This document shows, piece by piece, positions 1 through 10,092 of a stretch of 64,000 nt of DNA. The position numbers and the translations under genes are program-made. The notes under the pieces are model-generated. The model was not told the DNA's origin, made no database searches, and worked only from the letters and a program-made list of their open reading frames with translations. This DNA comes from Halodesulfovibrio sp. MK-HDV (GTDB lineage Bacteria > Desulfobacterota > Desulfovibrionia > Desulfovibrionales > Desulfovibrionaceae), in the NCBI RefSeq assembly GCF_009914765.1, contig NZ_WYDS01000001.1:62001-126000 (forward strand). Reading direction: 5' to 3'. Position 1 is the stretch's first letter, and each line of letters begins with the position of its first letter.

Positions 1-1
1 G

Positions 2-241
2 TTTCATGTTCAAGAAGGCGTGCTTACATGTGCGGCTTGTGCTCAGTCGCAAGGGCCAAGGTTCAGATTAAGTAAGGAATCTCTTGACGCTTTGCGATTT
101 GTACAGGAAAATTCTCCGCTTCGTTGGTCAGAGCTGAATCTTTCTATGAGGGCGCGTAAAGAGCTTTCAAGAGCTATTGACGGCTTTATCCAATATCATA
201 TAGGTCTTTCTTGGGAAAACGGAATGTTTAGACGCGTTTAG
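2..241 (+). CDS. recO: RecO C-terminal part (DNA repair), truncated by window edge
   Basis: The frame is open from the first bases of the window and ends at 241, so only about the last 79 residues of the protein are present. The segment [10 protein letters not shown] followed by a helical tail resembles the C-terminal part of RecO, which loads RecA on SSB-coated DNA in RecFOR recombinational repair. The position directly upstream of glyQ is consistent with the recO-glyQ-glyS order I recall from Desulfovibrio-type genomes. A GTG at 20 lies inside the gene and is not taken as the start. The assignment rests on a short segment plus context. Confidence 0.7.
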   Translation, partial: FHVQEGVLTCAACAQSQGPRFRLSKESLDALRFVQENSPLRWSELNLSMRARKELSRAIDGFIQYHIGLSWENGMFRRV

Positions 242-309
242 CGCTACATACAGTTACCACAACAACTCGGCATAGGCCGTGTAGAGAATATAGTATTCAG
301 GGGAAAAAC

Positions 310-1191
310 ATGAACTTCCAAGACGTTATCCTCACCCTGCAGGACTTTTGGTCCAAACAGGGCTGTGTATTGCAGCAGCCGTTCGACATCGAGTGTGGTG
401 CCGGCACGTTTAACCCCGCAACTTTTTTGCGTGTTATCGGTCCGGAACCATGGAAGGCTGCATATGTAGAACCTTCCCGTCGCCCTACAGATGGTCGTTA
501 CGGTGAAAACCCGAACCGTTTGCAGCATTACTTCCAGTTTCAGGCTGTTTTAAAGCCTTCTCCTGATAATATTCAGGAAATGTATCTCGACAGCTTGCGT
601 GCTATTGGTATTGATCCGTCAGCGCACGACATTCGCTTTGTTGAAGATGACTGGGAATCTCCAACCCTTGGCGCTTGGGGACTGGGCTGGGAAGTTTGGT
701 TGAATGGTATGGAAGTAACTCAGTTTACATACTTCCAGCAGGTTGGCGGTATAGACCTGCATCCTACCAGCGTAGAAATTACCTATGGTCTTGAACGTAT
801 TTGCATGTACTTGCAGGAAAAAGAGTCAGTGTACGACCTTATGTACAACGACACTGTGACATACGGTCAGGTGTACCATCAGAACGAAGTGGAAATGTCG
901 AAGTACAACTTCGAGCACAGTGATCCAAAGATGCTTCTTGAGCTGTTCAATATGTTTGAAAAAGAATGCAAGCAGCTTTGTGAAACTGGCCTTCCGCTTC
1001 CAGCCTACGATTACTGTTTGAAGTGTTCTCATACCTTCAACATGCTTGATGCGCGCGGTGCGATTTCCATTACGGAACGTACTGGCTACATTGGCCGTGT
1101 GCGCGTTCTTGCTTCTGCTGTTGCTCGTTTGTATGCACAGCAGCGTGAAGAGCTTGGTTACCCGTTAATGCCTGCAAAAAACAACGATTAG
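310..1191 (+). CDS. glyQ: Glycine--tRNA ligase alpha subunit
   Basis: The 293-residue protein has the standard length and sequence of the alpha chain of the alpha2beta2 bacterial glycyl-tRNA synthetase, a class II enzyme that forms glycyl-adenylate and charges tRNA-Gly. Recognisable segments are the N-terminal [18 protein letters not shown], the catalytic region around [12 protein letters not shown], and the C-terminal [12 protein letters not shown]. The ATG at 310 follows the purine-rich stretch AGGGGAAAAAC. It lies 69 bases after recO and 18 bases before glyS, so alpha and beta chains are probably co-transcribed. Confidence 0.98.
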   Translation: MNFQDVILTLQDFWSKQGCVLQQPFDIECGAGTFNPATFLRVIGPEPWKAAYVEPSRRPTDGRYGENPNRLQHYFQFQAVLKPSPDNIQEMYLDSLRAIGIDPSAHDIRFVEDDWESPTLGAWGLGWEVWLNGMEVTQFTYFQQVGGIDLHPTSVEITYGLERICMYLQEKESVYDLMYNDTVTYGQVYHQNEVEMSKYNFEHSDPKMLLELFNMFEKECKQLCETGLPLPAYDYCLKCSHTFNMLDARGAISITERTGYIGRVRVLASAVARLYAQQREELGYPLMPAKNND

Positions 1192-1209
1192 TCCATAGGA
1201 AGAATTGAG

Positions 1210-3300
1210 ATGTCCTTATTTATTTTGGAAATCGGCACCGAAGAGCTTCCCGCCCGTTTTCAAAAGGGGTTGGAAAAAGATTTAATTACCCGCCTTTCTA
1301 ACTTTCTCAAAGAATCCAATGTGGAATTTGATAAGGTAGAATCGCATGTAACCCCTCGTCGTGCTGCTGTAATGATCTATGACATTGCAGGAGTTCAGAA
1401 AGAAAGCGAAGAAGTTATCCCGGGTCCTCCTGTTCGTATTGCATATGATGCAGACGGCAACCCGACTAAAGCCGCCGCTGGTTTTGCAAAAACGCAGGGT
1501 GTTGACCTTGCTGATGCATTCCGTCTTGAGACTGACAAAGGTGAATACCTTGCAGTTCGCAAAAAGATGGGTGGCGCAAAGACTGCAGACCTGCTCGCAA
1601 CATTTTGTCCAACTTTGATCGCACAGCTTCCTTTTGCAAAAAAAATGAAGTGGGGCGAACAGGAGTTCACCTTTGCACGTCCAGTTCGCTGGGTGCTTGC
1701 AATGCTCGACGATGCTGTTGTTCCGTTTGAAGTTGCAGAATTGAATTCCGGCAGAGAAACATACGGTCACCGTGTGCATGCTGCCGGTCCGTTTGCGATT
1801 GCAAACGCTGCTGACTACTACTCAACCATCGAAGAAAAATGTGCCGTTGTTCTTTCTGCAGAAAAACGTCGCGCTAAAATTATTGAAGAAGGTAATGTGC
1901 TTGCTGAGAAAGCAGGCGGACGCATTATCTGGAAAGACAGCCTTCTTGACGAAGTTCAGGGTCTTGTCGAACATCCTATTGCCTGTCTTGGTGATTTTGA
2001 TGCTTCGTTCCTTGAGCTTCCACGTCAGGCATTGCTTACCAGCATGCAGAGTCACCAGAAAAGCTTTGGTGTAGAAGATGCTGAAGGCAATTTGCTTCCT
2101 CACTTCCTTACTGTACTGAACACTACTCCAAACGAAATGGAAGTTGTTAAAGTAGGGTGGGAACGTGTGTTGCGTGCTCGTCTTGAAGATGGTCGCTTCT
2201 TCTGGAATACTGACCTCAAGGCTGATGTTGATACTTGGCTTGCAAAGCTCGATAATGTTATCTTCCTTGCTCCACTTGGTAGCATGGGTAACAAAACTCG
2301 TCGTATCTCCGGCCTGTGTGCTGATCTTGCAACTAAAGTTGCTCCAGAGATTACAGCTGATGCAGAACGCGCAGGCCGCATCTGTAAAGCTGACCTTGTT
2401 GCTGAGATGGTTGGCGAATTCGACAGCCTTCAGGGCATTATGGGTGGTATTTACGCAGCGCGTAAAGGTGAGTCCGATGTGGTTGCGAAAGCGATTGCAG
2501 AACAGTACCTGCCAGCAGGTCCTGACTCTCCGGTACCATCTACTATGGGTGGCGCTCTGGTTTCCATGGCAGACAAAGCAGATACCCTTGCAGGTTGCTT
2601 TGGTCTTGGCATGATTCCAACCGGCGCTGCTGATCCATACGCATTACGTCGTTGCTGTCTTGGTATTGCACGTATTATTATTGAAAAACATCTTCGTATT
2701 TCTGCTGCTGAGCTTTTTGCCAGTGCACAGAACCGTTACGAAGGTGTTACTTGGAAGCTGGATGAGCAGGAAGCTCTTACCAAGCTGAATGAGTTCTTTG
2801 CTCAGCGTCTTAAGAACTACTTTACCAGCAAGGGTTATGAAACCCTGTTGGTTGAAGCTGTACTTGGTGCAGATTCTGACGACGTTTGGGCAGCTGACGC
2901 CCGTTTAAAAGCTCTTTCTGCGTACAGCAAAGGTGAAGGTTTCAACCAGGCTGTACTTACCTTTAAACGTGCTGCAAACATTATTCGTAAGCAGGGTAGC
3001 GAAGCTGGCGTAGAGCTCAGTGGCGCATACGATGCTACGTTATTTGAAAATGATGCAGAGAAAGCTTTTGCTAAAGCACTCGAGGACGTAGCTCCTAAGT
3101 TTGCTCAGCTCTGGGCTGAAGAAGATTTCGATGCTCTTTTCGCGTTGCTCGCAGAACTCCGTCCTGCAGTTGACGCATTCTTTGATAATGTAATGGTTAT
3201 GTGCGACGACCAAAAGGTGCGCGCAAACCGGTTGAACTTGCTGAGTGCTCTTGTACAACAGCTTGGCCGCTTGGCTGATTTCTCAGCATTACAGATGTAG
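1210..3300 (+). CDS. glyS: Glycine--tRNA ligase beta subunit
   Basis: The 696-residue protein begins LFILEIGTEELPARF, the hallmark start of the beta chain of tetrameric glycyl-tRNA synthetase. It contains the TPRRAAV and LPFAKKMKWGE segments, an HD-like middle region and a C-terminal anticodon-binding DALR-like region rich in helices (KVRANRLNLLSAL). It binds tRNA-Gly and completes the enzyme with GlyQ. An AGGAAG ribosome site lies just before the ATG at 1210. An A8 tract at 1638-1645 inside the gene is in frame, a useful contrast with the broken tracts elsewhere in this window. Confidence 0.98.
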   Translation: MSLFILEIGTEELPARFQKGLEKDLITRLSNFLKESNVEFDKVESHVTPRRAAVMIYDIAGVQKESEEVIPGPPVRIAYDADGNPTKAAAGFAKTQGVDLADAFRLETDKGEYLAVRKKMGGAKTADLLATFCPTLIAQLPFAKKMKWGEQEFTFARPVRWVLAMLDDAVVPFEVAELNSGRETYGHRVHAAGPFAIANAADYYSTIEEKCAVVLSAEKRRAKIIEEGNVLAEKAGGRIIWKDSLLDEVQGLVEHPIACLGDFDASFLELPRQALLTSMQSHQKSFGVEDAEGNLLPHFLTVLNTTPNEMEVVKVGWERVLRARLEDGRFFWNTDLKADVDTWLAKLDNVIFLAPLGSMGNKTRRISGLCADLATKVAPEITADAERAGRICKADLVAEMVGEFDSLQGIMGGIYAARKGESDVVAKAIAEQYLPAGPDSPVPSTMGGALVSMADKADTLAGCFGLGMIPTGAADPYALRRCCLGIARIIIEKHLRISAAELFASAQNRYEGVTWKLDEQEALTKLNEFFAQRLKNYFTSKGYETLLVEAVLGADSDDVWAADARLKALSAYSKGEGFNQAVLTFKRAANIIRKQGSEAGVELSGAYDATLFENDAEKAFAKALEDVAPKFAQLWAEEDFDALFALLAELRPAVDAFFDNVMVMCDDQKVRANRLNLLSALVQQLGRLADFSALQM

Positions 3301-3443
3301 AGTTGTTTTTTTACTGGGATACGTTGATAAAAAAGGGTAATTAGTTGACACCGCGTAGCGATGCGCGTAATGAGCTATTTCCCGTGTTCCAGTAAGGTCT
3401 TTATTTTGAATCTTACTACCATATAGTTTTGGAGGAAATTACC

Positions 3444-3710
3444 TTGGCTAACCATAAATCTGCCATCAAGAGACATCGTCAGTCCCTTAAACGTGCTGCA
3501 CTTAACCGTGCTATGAAAACTCGCGTACGTAACGTTGTTAAAGACGTTCGCGCTGCAGTTGTTGAAGAAGATATGACGAAAGCTCAGGAAGCTCTCCGCG
3601 TAGCTAACGGTATCCTGGATAAAGCTGCCACTAAAGGCGTTATCCACTGGAAAACCGCAGGCCGCAGGATCTCCCGTCTGAGCAAGGCTGTTGCTGGCAT
3701 TAAAGCCTAG
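3444..3710 (+). CDS. rpsT: 30S ribosomal protein S20
   Basis: The 88-residue basic protein beginning [17 protein letters not shown] is ribosomal protein S20, which binds 16S rRNA in the small subunit. The start is taken as the TTG at 3444 because a strong GGAGG site lies at 3431-3435. An in-frame TTG at 3429 would place the ribosome site inside the gene. A separate promoter is likely in the 140-base gap after glyS. A strong intrinsic terminator follows the stop. Confidence 0.97.
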   Translation: MANHKSAIKRHRQSLKRAALNRAMKTRVRNVVKDVRAAVVEEDMTKAQEALRVANGILDKAATKGVIHWKTAGRRISRLSKAVAGIKA

Positions 3711-3730
3711 CCTGTCCTGCTTGACATTTC

Positions 3731-3763
3731 AAAAAAAGCCCGCTTTTTAGCGGGCTTTTTTTC
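3731..3763 (+). terminator. Intrinsic terminator after rpsT
   Basis: The stem AAAGCCCGC / GCGGGCTTT with a short TTTTTA loop is followed by a run of T. It sits 20 bases after the rpsT stop codon and ends the glyQ-glyS-rpsT region. Confidence 0.93.
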
Positions 3764-4247
3764 TTTCAAATGTTTCTATTACTTTGCTTGGTTGATGTTG
3801 TATCTTGAATCTGGTAACTTTTCGTAATGAACCAGATTTCTTCATGTAAAGAGTGTTGATGTAATTGTGGCACTACTGGCAACGTCATTTTTACAGGTTG
3901 ATGCAACTTCGTTCAGTTTACTGCGCTTGAGAAGGCTAGGGGGAAGCATACATTTATGTATGTAGGATTTGTTTTTTGAGACTAGTCCAGCCGTAGGCAA
4001 GCCTTCAAGTCTTATGGTAAATAGCCTAAGACGCGTTGTTCTGTGTGATTTGTACTTAATCTGAATTTGTTACGTCTGTTTCGATGCAGTTCAGTGGTAG
4101 ATGTGATGTACATCTTTTATTGTGCTGTTGAGAATTCAATTAGCTGTGAGACATATTTTAGTGACAGGTATTTTTACGTGTGGTCACTGAATTGGGGCAT
4201 GTGCCCCTAACTTTTTATGTCTCACGTTTTTGGGAGTTACTCTCTAT
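3764..4247. other. Gap between rpsT terminator and trkA
   Basis: About 480 bases without a convincing gene. No open frame here has a ribosome site or a recognisable product. The only structure noted is a loose inverted repeat AGTGAC / GTCACT around 4159-4190 upstream of trkA, which may belong to its promoter region. No RNA gene was recognised. Confidence 0.4.
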
Positions 4248-5645
4248 ATGCGTTTATTCCATCGGGAACCTAAGGTTGACCAGCTTAAAGTTGTTGTCGT
4301 CGGAGCTGGTGAAGTTGGTTATCATATTTCACACAGACTTGCTCAAGAACATAAACAAGTTGTTGTGATCGATCAGGATGAAAGTGCACTCAGAAGAATC
4401 TCAGAGGTTCTGGATGTGCAAACCATTCTTGGTTCTGGTTCCAGTCCAGAAGTTCTTAAAAATGCTGGTGCTGAAGATGCTGATATTTTTTTAGCAGTAA
4501 CAGACAGCGATGAAGTCAATATTATCGCATGCTTATTTGCGAATATTATTGCTCCTAATGCAAAGAAACTCGCACGTATTCGTAACGAAGAATACGGCGA
4601 ATACAGTAAAGAACTTTCAGAAAATCTCCTCAATATTTCTGCTATCATCAACCCCGAGGTTGAAGTGATTAAGAGTATTGATCGGTTGTTATCTATGCCG
4701 GGTGCCGTGGACTATAACGAGTTCGCTGGTGGTAAGATTAAACTGATCGGTGTTCGAATGGGACATGGTCCTTTGCTGGATCAAGCGCTTGTAAATTTTA
4801 GAAGCGTAGTTCCAGATATCAACGTAATTATCGCTGCGATTGTACGCGATGATGCGCTCATTATTCCGGGTGGTAGTGATACTCTTCAACAAGACGATAT
4901 TGTTTACTTCGTATGTAAAGATACAAGTATTGAATCTGTGCGCAAGGCGTGCGGACGAAGTCTTGATCCGATAAAAAATGCATTCATTATCGGCGGTGGT
5001 AATATTGGTTTCCGACTTGCTTCATTGTTTGAGCAAAAGGGAATCCATACCAAAATTGTGGATTCGAATCCCGCCCGTTGTAGTGTTCTGGCTGAAAAAC
5101 TTGATGCCCCGCTCGTTCTTTGTGGCGACGGTACTGATCAGGAATTTTTGCAGGAAGAGAACATTGCCGAAATGGATGTAGTTATTTCTCTTACATCAGA
5201 CGAAGAAACTAATATTCTCACTTCTCTGCTTGCCAAGAACCTTGGCGTAAAGAAAACCGTTACCCGTGTGAACAAGCTTGCGTACCAGCCACTTATTAAA
5301 GCTGTTGGTATTGATCACTCTGTTTCACCGCGTCTTTCTGCTGTTAACTCTATTTTGCAGTACGTACGACAGGGCAAAGTGCTTTCTTCCGTTTCAATTA
5401 GTGGTGAAGGTGCTGAAGCTCTTGAAGCCATTGCTGAAAATAATTCCGAAATTGTCGGCAAACCGATTAAAGACCTTCCGTTTCCTAAAGGGACGCTGGT
5501 TATCGGTATCTTGCGTGACACAGAAGTCATTATTCCAAGCGGCGACAGCGTCATTCATCCTGATGACCGCATTATTATTCTGACTACTCCGGAAAACGTT
5601 GCACGAGTCGAGCAGGCTCTACTTGTAACGTTACAGTCCGTGTAG
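4248..5645 (+). CDS. trkA: Trk potassium uptake regulatory protein TrkA
   Basis: A 465-residue cytoplasmic protein with two RCK (KTN) units. The first Rossmann motif VVVVGAGEVG is near residue 15 and the second, AFIIGGGNIG, near residue 244. Each is followed by a TrkA-C ligand-binding half, the last ending in DDRIIILTTPENV. TrkA binds NAD(H)/ATP and gates the TrkH potassium channel subunit encoded 7 bases downstream. The ATG at 4248 is preferred over the in-frame TTG at 4230 because GGGAG at 4232-4236 is at the right distance for 4248. Confidence 0.95.
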   Translation: MRLFHREPKVDQLKVVVVGAGEVGYHISHRLAQEHKQVVVIDQDESALRRISEVLDVQTILGSGSSPEVLKNAGAEDADIFLAVTDSDEVNIIACLFANIIAPNAKKLARIRNEEYGEYSKELSENLLNISAIINPEVEVIKSIDRLLSMPGAVDYNEFAGGKIKLIGVRMGHGPLLDQALVNFRSVVPDINVIIAAIVRDDALIIPGGSDTLQQDDIVYFVCKDTSIESVRKACGRSLDPIKNAFIIGGGNIGFRLASLFEQKGIHTKIVDSNPARCSVLAEKLDAPLVLCGDGTDQEFLQEENIAEMDVVISLTSDEETNILTSLLAKNLGVKKTVTRVNKLAYQPLIKAVGIDHSVSPRLSAVNSILQYVRQGKVLSSVSISGEGAEALEAIAENNSEIVGKPIKDLPFPKGTLVIGILRDTEVIIPSGDSVIHPDDRIIILTTPENVARVEQALLVTLQSV

Positions 5646-5652
5646 GTACCGT

Positions 5653-7101
5653 ATGCGAGTTAAGTACTGCCTTTACATTATCGGAGCATTGCTCGGGGCT
5701 GTTGGCCTCACCATGTTCTTTCCTATTGGTTGGGCGTTATATTATCAGGATGAAGGTTTGGTTCCGTTACTGCTTTCCACAGTGGTCACACTTTGGAGTG
5801 GGGCCGCACTATTTCTGATGTTTCGTCCAAAGCAAAAGCTCGTGATGAACCACAGGGAAGGGATGGCGATTGTAGCCATAGGCTGGCTTGCTGCTGGTCT
5901 TGCAGGCGCGTTGCCATTCTACTTCGGGGCAGTCTTCCCAACATGGACAGATTGCGTCTTTGAATCTATTTCCGGCTTCACAACTACTGGCTCCAGTGTA
6001 ATGACGGATATTGAATCTGTCGCGAAAAGCTTGCTCATGTGGCGTAGCTTAACGCACTGGCTCGGTGGTATGGGTATTATTGTACTTTCCCTTGCCATCC
6101 TGCCATTTCTTGGCGTTGGTGGTATGCAGTTGTATAAAGCGGAAGTTCCGGGACCAGTTCCTGATAAGCTTAAACCGCGCATTAAAGATACAGCAGCAGC
6201 ATTGTGGAAAGTATATGTGTATTTTTCCATATTGCTTTGTGTGTTGCTTATGTTCGGTGGTATGAACCTGTTTGATGCCATTTGTCATACCTTCGGTACA
6301 ATGGCTACAGGCGGCTTCTCCACTAAGAATACATCTGCGGGATATTACAATAGTGCGTATATTGACTGGGTAATTACCATCTTTATGCTCATTGCGGGAG
6401 CTAACTTCTCTCTGCACTTTAGAGCGCTGGCAGGCGACTTTAAATGCTTTTGGAAGGACTCTGAGTTCAGATTCTACATCGCAATTATCGTTGTGTTTAC
6501 AGCAATAATCACCATTACAGTTTACGGGTCAAATTACGACTCATTCGCTGCTTCTTTACAGTATGCGGCGTTTCAAGTTGTTTCAATTTGTACGACGACT
6601 GGGTTTGCTACAGCAGACTATGAACTGTGGGCACCACTCGCTCAGGCGTTACTGCTGTTCCTTATGTTTTTAGGCGGCTGTGCCGGTTCTACTGGTGGTG
6701 GCATGAAATGTATGCGTATCCAGCTGCTGCTCAAGCAGGGGTATCATGAGCTGTTCAGACTTGTTCACCCCCGTGCTGTTAAGCATATTAAACTTGGCGG
6801 ACGAACTGTTCAGGCAAGTGTTATGTCCGGTGTGTTGGGCTTTTTTGTTATTTATTTGGCAGTGTTTGTTATTTCCGGATTTTTACTTTCTGCAACCGGA
6901 CTGGATGTTCTTACATCTTTTGCCGCAGTTGTTGCTTGTATCGGCAACATTGGCCCTGGGCTTGGCTCCGTTGGTCCTGCAGAGAACTTTGCTCATCTAC
7001 CAGCGTTTGCAAAATGGGTATTAACTCTTTGTATGCTGCTAGGGCGTTTGGAAATTTACACGGTATTTATTCTGTTTGTTCCTGAGTTCTGGAAGAAATA
7101 A
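5653..7101 (+). CDS. trkH: Trk potassium uptake membrane protein TrkH
   Basis: A 482-residue polytopic inner-membrane protein of the SKT (Trk/Ktr/HKT) family. The four filter-like loops of the family are visible: TTTGSSVMTD, TMATGGFSTKN, CTTTGFATADY and CIGNIGPGLGSVGP. It forms the potassium-conducting subunit and is gated by TrkA, whose gene ends 7 bases upstream, so the two form one operon. A T6 run at the codons GGC TTT TTT GTT is in frame here. Confidence 0.96.
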   Translation: MRVKYCLYIIGALLGAVGLTMFFPIGWALYYQDEGLVPLLLSTVVTLWSGAALFLMFRPKQKLVMNHREGMAIVAIGWLAAGLAGALPFYFGAVFPTWTDCVFESISGFTTTGSSVMTDIESVAKSLLMWRSLTHWLGGMGIIVLSLAILPFLGVGGMQLYKAEVPGPVPDKLKPRIKDTAAALWKVYVYFSILLCVLLMFGGMNLFDAICHTFGTMATGGFSTKNTSAGYYNSAYIDWVITIFMLIAGANFSLHFRALAGDFKCFWKDSEFRFYIAIIVVFTAIITITVYGSNYDSFAASLQYAAFQVVSICTTTGFATADYELWAPLAQALLLFLMFLGGCAGSTGGGMKCMRIQLLLKQGYHELFRLVHPRAVKHIKLGGRTVQASVMSGVLGFFVIYLAVFVISGFLLSATGLDVLTSFAAVVACIGNIGPGLGSVGPAENFAHLPAFAKWVLTLCMLLGRLEIYTVFILFVPEFWKK

Positions 7102-7106
7102 AAATG

Positions 7107-7139
7107 AAGCCTGAGGAATTATTCCTCAGGCTTTTTTTT
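7107..7139 (+). terminator. Terminator after trkH (possibly bidirectional)
   Basis: The stem AAGCCTGAGGA / TCCTCAGGCTT closes over a short AT loop and is followed by eight T. It ends the trkAH operon. The left arm is preceded by A-rich sequence, so it may also stop minus-strand transcripts leaving the mscS-like gene. Confidence 0.9.
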
Positions 7140-7215
7140 GTTTTTTAGTCTCTCTATAAATAAAAATGAGTGTTTGATGTATGTTTTCTGTGTCAAAATT
7201 TGATGCAGAGGTTTG

Positions 7216-9171
7216 CTATCTCCTCATGACTTTAATGCTTTTTTCTTCCTTCTCTTTCTCATCTAATTTTTCTTTTTCTACTGTCTCTTCTTCAATTTTG
7301 TCTTCAAGCGGCAAGCCTGCAAAATCTTCTTCGTTGGTTGGTGGGTATTTCATTCTGTCGACGAGCTCATCGTACCGTTCCTCTGATGTGTCTGGATACG
7401 GATACTCGCTATCAGAATACTTCATCCCCCTGTCTACAGTGTCTGACGGAGCTATGTCTTTTTTATCCCGTGCAAGATAAACCGTCTGTGAAGGGTAGGC
7501 AAAGTCGGTACCGGCATTGTGTATTATGTCGCTTATCCTGAAAAGAAGATCCTGCCGAACATCGAGATAATCTTCCCATTCCAATTCGCCGTTAATGAAT
7601 GTGTATACTCGTATAATTTGTGCGTATTCGTTGTATGAATCAAATTTTACGCGATGTAGATATTCAGAAAGCACTTTCGGATGTGCAATGAGCATTTCTC
7701 GAACTTGAGCTAATATCCAGCGCAGTTGTTTACCGGTGGTTTCTTTTCGTAAGTGGAGATACTCGCTGAAGCGGTAGAGATCTCTAAGTGAAATATTTAC
7801 AAGCTGCATTTGTGAGAATACGGCGTTTGGGATTGATATCACTGTGCGGTCACCGGCACGTATGCGCGTTGAGCGTAAGCCAATATGCAGGACTTTCCCC
7901 CACTGATCTTCAAAGGCGCAGTACTCACCAATACGAACCGGTCGGTCGGCAAAAAGAGTTAGCCCGCCAATGATGTTTTCGATTGTAGGTTTGGCAGCAA
8001 GTGATACCGCAAGACCAATGACGCCCAAGCCCGTTACAATAGGAATAAGTGGCAAGCCAAGGTTTGATCCACCGTAGAATAAAATGCATATGGCGAGAAA
8101 TATACTGCTCAAATAGGCCACAGTCCTAATGAGACTTGCATCAATAGATTGCGGATTAACATTTGGGTTTGCAATAAAGATGTTTGCGGCAAGGCTTGCT
8201 CCGACGATGATTGCCCATGCTGCACTGAGCCATTTTATGACGTCTAACATCCCTGTAGTATAATGTAGAGTTGTACCGGAAAGGTTAACAACTTCTTCAA
8301 GGAAGAACATGAGCAGGTAGGCCAGCCCTGTAAGCATAAGTGGAAGCGTTAATTTATAAAAGTCAGAGCGAATAGGGTGTTCTGGATCAATTCTGCGACT
8401 GCATACCCTGTAAACAATCCCAACGAATGAAACTAAAAATATGAAAGATAAAATCAGCATCATCCATTGAAAAATGGTTTCCCCGCAATAAACTTCTGCA
8501 GACATCCATGCTGGTATGTAATGAAACCATTTTGGTGGAAGCAAACTACCCGGTGTTGATATGTAGAATTGAAAGAAATCTTCAGTGTCGTGTGTTTTGT
8601 ATGGAAGGCGTTTTGCCATTTCATATAAAATAGGAATCTTGGAAACAGTTTCCGCACTGAACAAGTATTCACCATTACGAAATCCGTTGGTGATAAGCAT
8701 CATTTCAATTGGTGTATTAGGGATACGCCAGAATGGGATGTTTTTTGCACCAAAATTATTTTCTGCTGGCACCATGCCGAGATCAGGAAGATTAATTCTG
8801 TCTAGAATCTCTTTCAGTTGAATTACAACTTCTTTTGAGTATTCGTCCCTATAAACGCTGGGAACCTTAGAGAGATCTAAGCATTCGATTGCTTTTTGGA
8901 AATACAGATTAGCTTCTTCCTGTAGCTTAAGAATTTCAGGTGAGTGCGTGAAGATGTTTTCTGATTTCATATCAAGCACGAAAGCTTTCTGAAGGACTGC
9001 AAAAGCCCTTGTCATATTCGTAAGGTAGCTGTGTAGCGTTGCCTGAGGGCTAAACGTATTTGGTGGCGTTAACGGGTTATCCATCATTTTGCTGGCACTA
9101 CATGGAGACGCGATAGCTAGCGAAAGAGTGAAGATGCAAGATAAGAATATTCGACAAAATTTTAAGGTCAT
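7216..9171 (-). CDS. MscS-family mechanosensitive channel with long N-terminal periplasmic domain
   Basis: A 652-residue protein. A signal peptide (MTLKFCRIFLSCIFTLSLA, ending SPCSASK) is followed by about 200 residues of probable periplasmic sequence and several membrane segments from about residue 235. The MscS core has its pore helix near residue 387 (TGLGVIGLAVSLAAK), then the family motif KPTIENIIGGL and the beta-domain ADRPVRIGEY / IPNAVFSQ. Such channels release solutes on osmotic down-shift. The tail is very rich in Glu and Lys. The start at 9171 has AGGGGG just upstream. An in-frame ATG at 9207 is less likely. Confidence 0.9.
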   Translation of the reverse strand: MTLKFCRIFLSCIFTLSLAIASPCSASKMMDNPLTPPNTFSPQATLHSYLTNMTRAFAVLQKAFVLDMKSENIFTHSPEILKLQEEANLYFQKAIECLDLSKVPSVYRDEYSKEVVIQLKEILDRINLPDLGMVPAENNFGAKNIPFWRIPNTPIEMMLITNGFRNGEYLFSAETVSKIPILYEMAKRLPYKTHDTEDFFQFYISTPGSLLPPKWFHYIPAWMSAEVYCGETIFQWMMLILSFIFLVSFVGIVYRVCSRRIDPEHPIRSDFYKLTLPLMLTGLAYLLMFFLEEVVNLSGTTLHYTTGMLDVIKWLSAAWAIIVGASLAANIFIANPNVNPQSIDASLIRTVAYLSSIFLAICILFYGGSNLGLPLIPIVTGLGVIGLAVSLAAKPTIENIIGGLTLFADRPVRIGEYCAFEDQWGKVLHIGLRSTRIRAGDRTVISIPNAVFSQMQLVNISLRDLYRFSEYLHLRKETTGKQLRWILAQVREMLIAHPKVLSEYLHRVKFDSYNEYAQIIRVYTFINGELEWEDYLDVRQDLLFRISDIIHNAGTDFAYPSQTVYLARDKKDIAPSDTVDRGMKYSDSEYPYPDTSEERYDELVDRMKYPPTNEEDFAGLPLEDKIEEETVEKEKLDEKEKEEKSIKVMRR

Positions 9172-9276
9172 TGATCGCCCCCTCATGCTGGTAGTCAAAG
9201 ATAACACTCTTAAGGGTAGCTAAGTGTGGTACGCAAGACACAGTATAAGATAAGTTTGTTCAATGATTCTAATGCA

Positions 9277-9318
9277 TAAAAAAGCCCTCTTACCTATCAA
9301 AGGCAAGAGGGCTTTATA
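9277..9318 (-). terminator. Terminator downstream of adk
   Basis: The stem AAAGCCCTCTT / AAGAGGGCTTT is read on the minus strand, followed by T-rich sequence (plus-strand A run at 9278-9283). It lies 17 bases beyond the adk stop codon. Confidence 0.9.
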
Positions 9319-9334
9319 TACAAAAGTAGTATTA

Positions 9335-10009
9335 CTAGGAGAGCTTTGAGATAAGAGTATCTTTGATAGATTCGATAGAACCTTCACCGTTGAGCTCAAC
9401 GTATTTAGTTTCACCTTTTGCAGCGAGATCTTTGTAGAAGTATGCTGCAGCAAGGGTACCGTCACCGGTGTTGTAGTAGATATCATGACGTTTGTTGATT
9501 GCGTCTTCGTCCTGATCGTCTGCACGAGCAGTAAGAGCGCCACCACAGACACGACAAACTTCACCTTTAGGTTTGATAGGCTCAATAAAGATGTTGTTAG
9601 GGTGGTTGTTGTCATTTTCACAAAGACGACGACCCATGATGCGGTTCTTAGCAACTTCGCGAGGAAGAAGGATTTCAACAACGTGGTCAAGCTTGATGTC
9701 TTCAGCTTTAAGAGCTTCGTACAATTTTTCTGCCTGAACCATGTTGCGTGGGAAACCGTCAAGCAGCCAGCCTTTAGCGCCATCTACTTTCAAAGTTTCG
9801 AGAACCATCGGGATGGTGATTTCGTCAGGAACGAGGTCACCGCGGTCAATGTATTCTTTAGCTTTTTTGCCAAGCTCAGTTCCGCCACCGATGTGTTTGC
9901 GGAAGATAGCACCGGACTCAATGTGAGCCATGCCATCGTACTTTGTCTTAATAAGAGCGCCCTGAGTACCTTTACCACTACCGTTTGGTCCAAAAATGAG
10001 AATGTTCAC
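9335..10009 (-). CDS. adk: Adenylate kinase
   Basis: A 224-residue adenylate kinase that interconverts ATP + AMP and 2 ADP. The P-loop FGPNGSGKGTQ is near residue 6, the AMP-site region reads LLDGFPRN, and the lid carries Cys and His residues (LCEND..HP..VCRVCGG) that may bind zinc. Its beginning, NILIFGPNGSGKGTQ, matches my recollection of Desulfovibrio enzymes. The start is taken as GTG at 10009 because AGGAGG lies about 7 bases upstream. An in-frame ATG at 10027 would put that site inside the gene. Confidence 0.95.
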   Translation of the reverse strand: MNILIFGPNGSGKGTQGALIKTKYDGMAHIESGAIFRKHIGGGTELGKKAKEYIDRGDLVPDEITIPMVLETLKVDGAKGWLLDGFPRNMVQAEKLYEALKAEDIKLDHVVEILLPREVAKNRIMGRRLCENDNNHPNNIFIEPIKPKGEVCRVCGGALTARADDQDEDAINKRHDIYYNTGDGTLAAAYFYKDLAAKGETKYVELNGEGSIESIKDTLISKLS

Positions 10010-10092
10010 CTCATTCCTCCTTGTCATTTATTTCACAAATGAAATACAGCAGGCTGTAACGTCTGTCAATCGCAGAGAGATAAAATAAATAA